A stretch of DNA of 57,909 nt. Origin: a virus. Positions within the stretch are counted from its first letter, which is position 1; every line of letters starts with the position of its first letter. The notes beneath the pieces were generated by a model that was not told where the DNA came from, made no database searches, and worked only from the letters and a program-made list of their open reading frames with translations. Position numbers and translations under genes: made by a program. Below are positions 36,967-45,700 of this stretch, piece after piece. The DNA lies in IMG/VR virus record IMGVR_UViG_3300030430_001633, positions 1 through 57,909 of that record, one strand, 5' to 3'.

Positions 36967-38489
36967 TAAATGATGCCCTCCGCTGCTGGCAAGTCTGGTA
37001 ACGGTATATCGGTATCTTCACCTTGGAAAAACTCCTGCGGCAAAGACCAAACATGAACACCTTTTCCTCTCACACGCCAGAACATCTTTTCTGCTTGTAT
37101 GTTCTGTAATCGCAATGTGATCTTGTTAGAAGTGTAGTGGTTAAAGTCATTTACCGACAAGTGCTTTTTCACATCCTTTACTTGGAAGAATACCCTGCCA
37201 TCTACCCAAACAGCCACGCCTTGAAGTATGTCTTCGCGTTCCTCACCCTTGGCACGTTCACAACAAAAAGCGTGAAGCAGATCTTCAAACTCGCCTTTTA
37301 TGGTAGCGTCGGGTGGCACCTCCACTATAGTCAGATTATCCAAGAGTAACTGAATACGAGTCTGCCATGCTCGTTGGTTTACGGTCACAGGAAACTTATT
37401 TATTTGGGCCACACATTCTTTTTGAAACTGTGACTGGCTGGTAAGCCCATTGGTAGATAACTCTAAGCGTTCGCCATCTACATCTAATATCCATATTGGT
37501 GGGTCACCATCAATCTTCGTAAGGCTGGACATATCGTTACCGATACCTGTTGGCCCTACTCCATACTTCCTGCCTTTACATATTTCTTTATCGCAAAAAG
37601 GTTTGATGGGTTGGTCTTCACATTTGTAGAAGTAATCCTTTTTCTTTAGCTGGCGTATAACCACACCGACTTCGTTATGGCTGAGCGGTGGGTGTAAGTA
37701 ATCCATGTTGTATCTCTGAACAAGAACTTCCCAGTTCTCCTCATCAAACATACGAGCATACACACCTAGATTAAACAGGGCGTTATTTCTAGAACCCTCT
37801 CCAAAACCCTTACTGCAAAGATGCTGCAAACATGGTGGGCCTTCTTCTAAGATACCCTCTTTAGTTCCAAAGCTCATGTTTAGCTTACGGAACTTAGCGG
37901 GTGTCATCACAAACCCACTTGCATACTCTAAGAATGCTTCAGTGTCTAGCGCATCCCCATTATCATCAAACCCATATCGTGTGGAATTATCGCCGCCGTG
38001 ATAAGGCATATTCAAAAAGTTACCTGTATCGCCACGGTCTATCAGAATAGTGGTTTGTTTGGGGAATATCTCACTCCCCGAATAACCAAGGGCCGCGCTT
38101 AATTCTGTCATGCGCCGCTGCACTTCTTCAGCTTCTACAAGTTCACTTAGAAAAACCCAAACGTGCGCCCCGCCAGACTTAGTCCTACCCACTATGGCAG
38201 GGATATTATTTTCGCGTAGGGTGGTTACTAATTCTTTATGGCTGACATCGTATTGATCTATATCAATGGCACCCCACTGACATAAGTTATCGCTCCTGAT
38301 AGGTATGATACCAAGCCCTGTGCCGCCTTTTAAATGTTCCTCCCACATTTCAAGAGTGGTTGGTTCGCGGATAACTTTAGCTTGTCCTTGTTTCTTACCA
38401 TCAGTAGACCGGCTGGTCTTTACAACGTATGTGCCATGAGCAATATCGCTGCCTTTAAATAAATCATTAAACTTCTGTGCAAGTGACAT
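36966..38489 (-). CDS. Archaeo-eukaryotic (AEP) primase/prim-pol-like protein
   Basis: A 507-residue protein starting MSLAQKFNDLFKG at 38489, with GGAGG five bases upstream. The catalytic metal site is WGAIDIDQY (Asp76, Asp78 from this start) and the nucleotide-binding motif is KSGGAHVWVFL (His109). The order D-x-D then S-x-G-x-H is that of AEP primases, most like those of prophages and TOTE-type systems. A Cys/His segment (CEDQPIKPFCDKEICKG) around residue 310 may bind zinc. The C-terminal 170 residues are a helical/winged region. It is paired with a UvrD-like helicase. Confidence 0.75.
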   Translation of the reverse strand: MSLAQKFNDLFKGSDIAHGTYVVKTSRSTDGKKQGQAKVIREPTTLEMWEEHLKGGTGLGIIPIRSDNLCQWGAIDIDQYDVSHKELVTTLRENNIPAIVGRTKSGGAHVWVFLSELVEAEEVQRRMTELSAALGYSGSEIFPKQTTILIDRGDTGNFLNMPYHGGDNSTRYGFDDNGDALDTEAFLEYASGFVMTPAKFRKLNMSFGTKEGILEEGPPCLQHLCSKGFGEGSRNNALFNLGVYARMFDEENWEVLVQRYNMDYLHPPLSHNEVGVVIRQLKKKDYFYKCEDQPIKPFCDKEICKGRKYGVGPTGIGNDMSSLTKIDGDPPIWILDVDGERLELSTNGLTSQSQFQKECVAQINKFPVTVNQRAWQTRIQLLLDNLTIVEVPPDATIKGEFEDLLHAFCCERAKGEEREDILQGVAVWVDGRVFFQVKDVKKHLSVNDFNHYTSNKITLRLQNIQAEKMFWRVRGKGVHVWSLPQEFFQGEDTDIPLPDLPAAEGII

Positions 38490-38508
38490 CAATCCCTCCA
38501 AATAAGGT

Positions 38509-38577
38509 GGGACGGTGTACCCGCCATGTCAGGAAGTACACCGTCCCGCAACCGTGGGGCGATCAACCCCCACAGTT
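38509..38577. repeat. Two adjacent hairpins before the primase gene
   Basis: A 12-bp perfect stem (GGGACGGTGTAC / GTACACCGTCCC, 38509-38520 and 38536-38547) and a 10-pair stem (38550-38559 and 38568-38577, one G-T pair) fill the gap between the ssDNA-binding-like gene and the primase. Neither has a T-tract on the minus strand. They may be an attenuator, an mRNA-processing structure or a protein-binding site. Confidence 0.6.
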
Positions 38578-38580
38578 GAA

Positions 38581-39384
38581 CTACATTATGCCGTCACCAG
38601 CATCGTCTTGCATTTTGGCAGATTTATCTTCTTTGACCTGCACTTCACCTGCTTGGATAGATTCAGCAAACTTCATAGCAGTTTCAAACAGGGTGGCATC
38701 GTTAGGATCTTCTGGGTTAAGGCCACGCTCCCGCGTAACATCGTACCCAAACCACGAACCTTTATCGTTTTGCTCTGGCACGGTAACCAGCCGATATACT
38801 TGCGACATTAGCGGCAACACATACAAACCGTTCTCGCCTTGCGCGGTTAGCGACTGCGCTTGGGTCATCCACTTACGCGCCTTTTTAAGTTGCGTAGAAG
38901 ACATCGTAATCAGAGCACGTTGCCAGCCCATATCTGGGTGCGCGAACAGCACGAAAAACTGCGCGGTATTACTCAGTAGGTTACCATTGGGTAATACATC
39001 CTGCCCTACGTCATTCCGCGTAGTGGTGCCTACAATAGGATTAGTGGTCTCATAGGATTCTACATATCCCCCGCCTTGCTCCCGTGGAGTCCACTCAACG
39101 AACCTACGGTTATAGTGGCAAGGTATCACCAACAAACCCTGTTCTCCGTCGTACACCTCGTTTAGCACGGTATTAAACAGCATCCCCGCTTCGGCACCCT
39201 CTACATACTTACCGTCACGCTTATTTACTTGCGGACTAAGCTGGGCCAATACGCGGATAAACGGGATTGACAGGTCTTCGGATGTTACCTCGCTAAACCC
39301 TTTATTACCGAACTGCTCAAAACCACCGAACACGGCGGGTGCGTTGTTTTCTTTAACAACGACTTCTTTCTTTGCTTCTGCCAT
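38581..39384 (-). CDS. Putative ssDNA-binding/recombination-associated protein
   Basis: A 267-residue protein. The N-terminus (APAVFGGFEQFGNKGFSEVT, IPFIRVLAQLSPQV) and core (GLLVIPCHYNRRFVEWTPRE, LITMSSTQLKKARKWMTQAQ, PLMSQVYRLVTVP) form a beta-rich, conserved phage protein. The C-terminus is acidic and ends DDAGDGIM, like the acidic tip of single-stranded DNA-binding proteins. It is encoded two genes from the start of the early operon, directly before primase and helicase. The assignment is by pattern and context only. Confidence 0.5.
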   Translation of the reverse strand: MAEAKKEVVVKENNAPAVFGGFEQFGNKGFSEVTSEDLSIPFIRVLAQLSPQVNKRDGKYVEGAEAGMLFNTVLNEVYDGEQGLLVIPCHYNRRFVEWTPREQGGGYVESYETTNPIVGTTTRNDVGQDVLPNGNLLSNTAQFFVLFAHPDMGWQRALITMSSTQLKKARKWMTQAQSLTAQGENGLYVLPLMSQVYRLVTVPEQNDKGSWFGYDVTRERGLNPEDPNDATLFETAMKFAESIQAGEVQVKEDKSAKMQDDAGDGIM

Positions 39385-39386
39385 GA

Positions 39387-39938
39387 TTATTTCCTCTTCT
39401 GTATCTTGGCTTTTTCACCGATGAATATACCGAACAAGTCATGTGGGATATTCAAACCCTGTTCAGTTTTTTCACGCACCCATGCTTTCAGGGTCATAGG
39501 CTCTACCCACTTTTTTGTATTGACGGGCATACCTCGGCCAGCCAACTCACTTGCAAACTGTTCAGCTTGCTCTTCCTGACCACGCACAAAATTAGTGGCT
39601 ACTTGGTTTTTAATCAGGTCGCCAAAATCGTTATCAACCAACCAAGTAAACGCCTCATCAGCTCTGTCTTTTGGTATGGACGCGCTGTAAAACGTGCTTA
39701 CACTAATGCTTGAACCATCATCCAGTTTGAGTTCTGAGATGTTGTGCTCAGCCATTGCCGCTGGGAGTTGATCTTCAGCAATAGCCTTTAGATCACTCTT
39801 TGCAGTTTTCAGTTCTGCCTCTAAGTCAGCTACCCTTTGCTCAACCTGCAACTGCATTTGAGCTAGTTTACTAACCTGTGACAAACCTGTTTCGTTTACA
39901 GTGCTGAGCTTTTTAGCAGCACTTTCAAAGTCAACCAT
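39387..39938 (-). CDS. Conserved phage protein with coiled-coil N-terminus
   Basis: A 183-residue protein starting MVDFESAAKKLSTVNE at 39938, with AGGAGG five bases upstream. Residues 20-60 form a coiled coil (LQVEQRVADLEAELKTAKSD). The conserved globular part contains LKLDDGSSISVSTFYSASIP, then AFTWLVDNDFGDLIKNQVAT, and TLKAWVREKTEQGLNIPHDL. This family is widespread in phage replication regions, with no established role. It overlaps the upstream gene by 8 bases. Confidence 0.6.
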   Translation of the reverse strand: MVDFESAAKKLSTVNETGLSQVSKLAQMQLQVEQRVADLEAELKTAKSDLKAIAEDQLPAAMAEHNISELKLDDGSSISVSTFYSASIPKDRADEAFTWLVDNDFGDLIKNQVATNFVRGQEEQAEQFASELAGRGMPVNTKKWVEPMTLKAWVREKTEQGLNIPHDLFGIFIGEKAKIQKRK

Positions 39939-40260
39939 CACCACCTCCTGGACGGAAATTAAGGTCAGCAGACAATGGGAAATATTTACCCTCTTGCCTG
40001 TCCCACTTCAGCATTTTAAACCGCCCACCATTGGCACGAGAGGCCATAGCAGCAGCTAAAGCAATAGCCGCTGGATCCCCTGCCAGTAGAAGGTAGTCAT
40101 CATCGGTGAACTTACCGAGCTTTCTACCCATACGCCTTATAGTAGGCTGGGTAGAATAACTGGCTTGTTCCCCTGCGGGAAGCAGTATTTCTATATCGCC
40201 GAAGCTCGTAGCATCTGTGATGTCACGGCCCCGCATCTCCTGTGTTATAAATACAGTCAT
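39931..40260 (-). CDS. First gene of the early operon, hypothetical
   Basis: A 109-residue protein starting MTVFITQEMRGRDITDATSF at 40260, with AAGG six bases upstream; an earlier frame start at 40308 is less likely. Conserved-looking parts are IEILLPAGEQASYSTQPTIR, LGKFTDDDYLLLAGDPAAIA and LKWDRQEGKYFPLSADLNF. The order suggests a small beta/alpha protein. It is the first gene downstream of the bipartite element copy at 40373-40446. Function unknown. Confidence 0.58.
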   Translation of the reverse strand: MTVFITQEMRGRDITDATSFGDIEILLPAGEQASYSTQPTIRRMGRKLGKFTDDDYLLLAGDPAAIALAAAMASRANGGRFKMLKWDRQEGKYFPLSADLNFRPGGGDG

Positions 40261-40372
40261 CTCATGCCTTTCTCCACATGGGTTGTAGTATGAAACTAGG
40301 TTTAACATATAGCGGCGTAGATTGCTTGTCTAGTTTGGTCAGTAATTTATCCGCTATATCCAATATATTTTC

Positions 40373-40446
40373 TACTTTGTTTAATAGGCCCAAAACCTAT
40401 TGTAAGATAATAAAAAGTTTTTCTAAACAAGTCGCGCGGACGGAAA
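40373..40446 (-). promoter_or_regulatory. Bipartite regulatory element, copy 2
   Basis: Minus strand: TTTCCGTCCGCGCG (40433-40446), 36 bases, then GTTTTGG-N-CCTATTA-NN-CAAAGTA (40373-40396). It matches the copy at 22212-22286. Here the segment also forms AATAGG-N7-CCTATT. No good -35 lies at 17 bases from TATTAA, suggesting an activator-dependent promoter or another kind of site. Confidence 0.62.
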
Positions 40447-40534
40447 AAGTAGCATATATCGTAACGGTGATATCGGAAAATGTTAAAAAACAAAATAACG
40501 GTTGCACGTCATCCTGTCCTATATAGCAAAGTAA

Positions 40535-40579
40535 TAAGACAAAACTGTTCTTGTCTTAGTTACATAGGTTTGGCAGAAT
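40535..40579 (+). promoter_or_regulatory. Promoter and operator-like repeat of the SNF2 gene
   Basis: Plus strand: TAAGACAA-N8-TTGTCTTA (40535-40558), with the right arm providing a TTGTCT -35 (40551-40556), then 17 bases and a weak CAGAAT -10 (40574-40579). The ribosome site AGAAAGAGGAAACG precedes ATG 40608. Confidence 0.5.
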
Positions 40580-40607
40580 AAGTATGTTCCAGTAGAAAGA
40601 GGAAACG

Positions 40608-42053
40608 ATGAGGTACAAATTTAAATACAAGCCCTACGAGCATCAGCTCGAGGCTTTGAAAAAATCTTGGAATAAACCGTATTACGCCCTGTTTATGGAC
40701 ATGGGTACAGGTAAGTCCAAAGTTCTTATCGACACTATAGCCATGCTCTATGATAAGGGTGAGATTGATAGTGCTTTGATTATTGCGCCTAAAGGTGTGT
40801 ATAGAAACTGGGAGCGCAAAGAGCTACCCACACATATGCCTGACCACATTAAGATGAACATCGTTACATGGTCACCGGAACAAACACAAAAGAAACAAAA
40901 AGAACTTGATACCCTGAAACAAGTTACTGAAGATTTACAGATATTTCTTATGAATGTAGAGGCTTTGTCCACTAAACGTGGCCTCGAACAAGCAGATAAG
41001 TTTTTGTTTACTCATAGGGCTATGCTGGCAGTGGATGAAAGCACCACTATTAAAAGCCGCACAGCTCAGAGAACTAAGAACCTCATTAAGCTGGGTAAAA
41101 ACGCACCTTACAGACGCATACTCACAGGCTCCCCTGTAACTAAATCACCACTTGATTTGTTTACGCAGTGTGAGTTTCTTGAGCATTACGTTCTCGGGCA
41201 AGGTAGTTTTTGGACTTTTCAAAACAGATATGCCAAGATGGTGCGTAGGACTATGGGAGCGCACAGTTTCAATCAGATTGTCGGCTACCAAAATTTAGAT
41301 GAGCTGAACGGTATTATCGAGCCGTTTAGTTTTAGAGTCCGCAAAGAAGAATGCTTAGACTTACCTGACAAAGTATATACACGGCGCACGGTTGAGCTCA
41401 CTTCTGAGCAAAAAAGGCTGTATGAGCAGATGAAAAGTATGGCCCTAGCCATTGTCGAAGGTGAGGATGGTGGCATGATTTCTGCCCCAACAGTGCTGAC
41501 TCAAATACTTAGACTGCAACAGGTATGTTCTGGGTTTGCTAAGTTTGAAGATGGTAGAACGGTAGAAGTTCCAAGTAATAAACTCAATGAGTTAATGTCA
41601 TCTTTGGAAGAAATAGATGGCAAAGTTATTATCTGGGGTAACTTCACACATGATTTGTTGTTGATAGAAAAAGCTCTGGTAAAGGAATACGGACAAGAAA
41701 GTGTAGAGCTATTCTATGGTGATACACCTGCTGATGAACGCCAGCTTATCGTAGAGCGGTTCCAAGACCCACAAGACCCATTGCGGTTTTTTGTAGGCCA
41801 GCCACGCACAGGCGGGTATGGGCTGACCCTAACAGAAGCTAAGACAGTTATATATTACAGCAACGGTTATGATTTAGAAGTGCGCCTGCAAAGTGAAGAT
41901 AGAGCGCACCGCATAGGTCAAACAAACAAAGTCACATACATAGATATTGTGGCAGAAAAAACTGTAGATGAAAAAGTAATCCGTGCTTTGCGTGATAAAA
42001 TAGACATCAGCAGCAGAGTGTTAGCTGAAGGTTATAAAGAATGGATTATTTAG
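40608..42053 (+). CDS. SNF2-type superfamily 2 helicase/ATPase
   Basis: A 481-residue ATPase with the two RecA-like halves of SF2 enzymes. Q-like start YKPYEHQLEAL, motif I MDMGTGKSKV (31-39), Ia IIAPKGVYRNW, motif II AVDEST (141-146, DEST instead of DEAH), motif III LTGSPVTK, motif V-like QPRTGGYGLTLTEAKTVIYY and motif VI SEDRAHRIGQTNKV. The SNF2-type R-A-H-R-I-G-Q is clear. Such phage proteins translocate on duplex DNA and may remodel DNA-protein complexes, act in replication or recombination, or counter host defences. It is the only plus-strand gene; its stop overlaps the stop of the opposite gene by 4 bases. Confidence 0.85.
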   Translation: MRYKFKYKPYEHQLEALKKSWNKPYYALFMDMGTGKSKVLIDTIAMLYDKGEIDSALIIAPKGVYRNWERKELPTHMPDHIKMNIVTWSPEQTQKKQKELDTLKQVTEDLQIFLMNVEALSTKRGLEQADKFLFTHRAMLAVDESTTIKSRTAQRTKNLIKLGKNAPYRRILTGSPVTKSPLDLFTQCEFLEHYVLGQGSFWTFQNRYAKMVRRTMGAHSFNQIVGYQNLDELNGIIEPFSFRVRKEECLDLPDKVYTRRTVELTSEQKRLYEQMKSMALAIVEGEDGGMISAPTVLTQILRLQQVCSGFAKFEDGRTVEVPSNKLNELMSSLEEIDGKVIIWGNFTHDLLLIEKALVKEYGQESVELFYGDTPADERQLIVERFQDPQDPLRFFVGQPRTGGYGLTLTEAKTVIYYSNGYDLEVRLQSEDRAHRIGQTNKVTYIDIVAEKTVDEKVIRALRDKIDISSRVLAEGYKEWII

Positions 42054-42751
42054 TTTTGTGAATCGCGTATACCTTTTAATACTTCATATACATCTGGGGG
42101 AGGTGGTTGGTCTAAATCCCACTGACAAAGGTATTCTCTAGGTTTCCACTCACCATACTCAAAGAAATTAGTCTCTTGCGTATTGTAAGCACCCCTGTAG
42201 ACACAAGCCTCTTTATTTTTATCTATCTTCATACACTTTACTAATCGGCAAGTAGTCAAATCATTTGCTGCTTGTGCGTTTGCTGAGTGAGCTTTGAGCA
42301 GTAAAACAAAAGCTGTTAGCACGGCTGCTCCCGCACCGGAAACAATAATCCACGCGACAATCTCTACAAACTTGCGCCGACGTTCTCTTTGACGGTACAG
42401 GGTTTCTTGTCTACGTTTACGGATCTGTCCTTCCATGCGTACAAGCTCATCCCATTTGGATTTACCCATAGTCAGGCTAATCCACTGCTTCAGCTCGTAT
42501 CTTTGTTGTTCCGCTTTTTGTTTGTTTGCAAAAGCTGTGATCGCCTCTTGCTCTACACTCTGACCACCGAATAGTTTTTTAAAGATAGGTGGGTTTTTAG
42601 CTTCTTTCTCCATCTGATCAAGGTCAGATAAAGCACCCATCCAACGTGAGAGGTCAGAGGCCATAGACTCAATGTCACGGCCTATTGCAAACCCTTTCTT
42701 TAGAGCTCCGAACGCCGCAGAAGCAGTAGCCATTGCGGTGACGGGATCCAT
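42050..42751 (-). CDS. Membrane-anchored virion-block protein
   Basis: A 233-residue protein at the end of the late block. N-terminal helices (AFGALKKGFAIGRDIESMAS; LSRWMGALSDLDQMEKEAKN), a highly charged helix (GQIRKRRQETLYRQRERRRK) and one strong membrane segment at about residues 127-150 (IVAWIIVSGAGAAVLTAFVL). It then has a Cys-containing C-terminal domain (about 80 residues). A positively charged stretch before the membrane helix puts the C-terminus outside the cytoplasm by the positive-inside rule. Conserved in marine phages next to ejection proteins; function unknown. Confidence 0.6.
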   Translation of the reverse strand: MDPVTAMATASAAFGALKKGFAIGRDIESMASDLSRWMGALSDLDQMEKEAKNPPIFKKLFGGQSVEQEAITAFANKQKAEQQRYELKQWISLTMGKSKWDELVRMEGQIRKRRQETLYRQRERRRKFVEIVAWIIVSGAGAAVLTAFVLLLKAHSANAQAANDLTTCRLVKCMKIDKNKEACVYRGAYNTQETNFFEYGEWKPREYLCQWDLDQPPPPDVYEVLKGIRDSQN

Positions 42752-45700
42752 TAGACTATTCCTGCTGATGCTTGCCCTGCTGCTCTACGTTTAGCGATAG
42801 CTATAGAAGTGGGGTCATTAGGAAATAATGTTTCTATACCCACACTCGCTGTAGAACCGGCAGGTGGTCGTGGTGGTTTAGGTTTAGGAGTAGGCGTCGT
42901 AATTCCTGGAGTGGGCGCATATATAAATGGTTGAGGGTCAGGCACCACAGGCGCAGGAGGTGGCGGCGTTTCTGTAACTGGTTGCTCGGGCATCTGTGGT
43001 TCAAGGATCAGTTCTTGTGTGGCACCCTCACCAGTAATGCCTTCACCGTAATCAACACCAATATTGAAAAGGAAAGCGTTTATTTTTCTTTTATTTGGCT
43101 CACTTGCTCCAAGCGGTGCGACAGATTCCCCACCCTCAGTAGTAAGTAATTTAGCAATATTTGGATCAAACATCGCTTCACGGAACAAAGCATCAGAGCG
43201 CACCCCTGATTGTTGCCTGATAGCTCGGCTGATTATGTAACCGACCATCGCTTTAGAACCAAGTCGGCCTTCTTGCACAGCGATAAAACGGTTAGAGATA
43301 CCCGCTGGGGTAGTGCCTAACGCACCTGTAAACCGACTGATAATGTCTTCATCTGTTACACCTTTGCCTCTAGAAATACCTGTTATGAGAACTCTTTCAG
43401 CAGCATCAGCTATCAAATAAAGGTTATCTACATGGCTTTTATCAAAAGCGGCATCTAAAACTTCCTCGTTTTTTACCATCCACTGTTTAAAAGCAGTAGG
43501 GCTTCCCAAAGCATCGGGTGCTTTTGCCAACATCTTTTCAGTTATCGCAGCACGGAAAGCCTGAGCACCTTGTTCAGCAGTATAACTATCTGTTGCCACC
43601 GAGGCGACTTCTCGTAACTGGCGCATTTTAGCGGGGTTTGTTAGAGCTTCTTTAAACAATTGATCAGGGCTTTCATTTCCTACCGCCCTTCCAACAGCTC
43701 CTATTAAAGTGTTACCTTGTATGGCTCTTCTTCTGGCAGTTAATTCAGATTGACGAGCTACTTGATCCTCAATCAGTTTTTGTGTGTCAAGTAAATCATC
43801 CAGCAAACCAAGCTCACTTAAAACTTCGCGGTTTTTATTTAGATAAGAATTAATCTTATCAGGGTTAAACACACCTTTATTATAATTATACGCGGTATCT
43901 CTAATCTGATCCAGCACAACAGCTTTCATAGCTCTCATATCGGCAGGTTTATCTGCAAACAATTTCATAAACTGTCGTGCAGTATTTGTATCGCTTAAGA
44001 ATGCTTTGACTACTTGTTCATCTGGCAAGTAATACTGTGGCTGCTCACCAGTAGATCCTGGTCCTTTAGCGGTAACTCTTATCACACCGCTACGCTCAAA
44101 AGGAGCCACTACGTTTTTATCGTATACTAAACGGAACTGTTCAAACTTTTCATTTGTTCTGCCATATGAAGTAGCCATGTTATCGAGTTGTTCGCTCAGT
44201 ATGGCAAGCGGCCTTACAGAAGAGTTATCGCCTTTAGCAAGAGCTACACCAATCGCACTACCAACTTGATCACGGAATGACTTCCAATCTTGGAAAGACA
44301 TTTTACCATCTTTAAATTTAAACTCTACAAACTTACGAACCAGTGGCGGTAAGCCTTCGTAACTGATAGCTTCCTTACCTGCCCTTGTCGTTAGGGCATC
44401 TCGCACAGCGGCTTGCGCCCCAGCCGTGGCATCACGGTTACCAACTGGATCAGCATCATTAATTTTGAGTTTTTTAGCTAATGCAGCAGCATCATCTTTA
44501 GCAGATTGTTGAGCATCAACAATCGTAGTGCGGATGTTATCTCCGATAGAAGCACGGTCACTTAATTTAGGGTATACCCCTGTATCAGCAGCGGTGACTA
44601 ATGCCCAAGAAGAAGTTATATCGTCTTCCTCTGCATTAATTCTGGCGTAAGTAGCCTCGTAAGCGTCTCTTGCTTGGTTATAAACATACAGGGGAGCATC
44701 ATCAATGGGACTACCTGTAAGTTCACCATCAATAAATTTTTGAGCCGCATTTAAAACATTATTTTTACGAGCGTTATTTGCACGAGTAAAAGCAGCGTCA
44801 CCAGTGCCTTCCATTCTAGCTTGAGTCGCCAGTAATGGTAAATCTAACGTGGCCTCTGCAGGACTGAGTGTAATTGGTGCATCTGCATACCCACCAAGGG
44901 TTGCTTCAATGTCAGCAGCTTTTCTTAAATTGTCTTGTGCTTCTGGAAAAGCAGCCGCTTCTTTTACTTCATCACCTAACTTAGCAAGAGCAGCTTGGCC
45001 TTCTGCACCCTCAGCAGGATCTACTTTTCCTGTAAGAACTTTAGCATCATCTATACCGCCTCTTATTTTAGATCCAGCCCAACTAAAACCTTTGCTAACA
45101 AATTTAGCTCCAGGAGTTTTCTTAGCACCGTAATATATACCCGCAGGAGCTAGAGGAACTAGACCGCCAAGCCCTGTATTTGTACCGAAGAGCTGTGTTT
45201 CTGCTTCAGCACCTGCACCAGAGGCCGCACCAAGAGCAGTTTCCGCAGCAACGGCAGTTCCGGGACTTGCCCTAAAAGGTGCGATCATAGTTTCTGCTAC
45301 ACGTTGAGCGGTGGTAGAAGCGGAAGGTGTTACAGCTCCCTTTGCTAAAACGTCAGTTCCTAAAAACGGTATTTTAGATCCAAGTCTAGTAACTTCAGTG
45401 GCTGGGATAGCAGCAGCTCTTGTTTGTAAACCGACCACAGGTACAGTCGCAGCGGTGGCTTGCCCTGCGCCACGAGCTATAGCAGCTAATTTACCTTCTT
45501 GTTCAGCTTGCCCTGCAAACCTGCCTGTTCCGTAATGAACCAAATAAGGGATAATAACTCTTTGGCTTTCATAATCTGAGCTATTAAAAACTCTTGATAA
45601 AAAGTTTCTATCAACAGTGCCTTCTTCTACAACACCCGCTGCTTCAAGCCCCCCAGCAACAGCATTTATGGCTGCATCAGGTAAATATAAAATAAGGTCA

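Larger units (their letters stand above)
40261..40607. other. Divergent control region between early operon and SNF2 gene
   Basis: 347 bases without a gene. It holds the leader of the minus-strand early operon, the bipartite element (40373-40446), AT-rich DNA, an 8-bp inverted repeat TAAGACAA-N8-TTGTCTTA (40535-40558) and a plus-strand promoter candidate for the SNF2 gene. It is the only divergent promoter region in the window, making it a plausible master switch of early expression and possibly an origin region. Confidence 0.6.
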
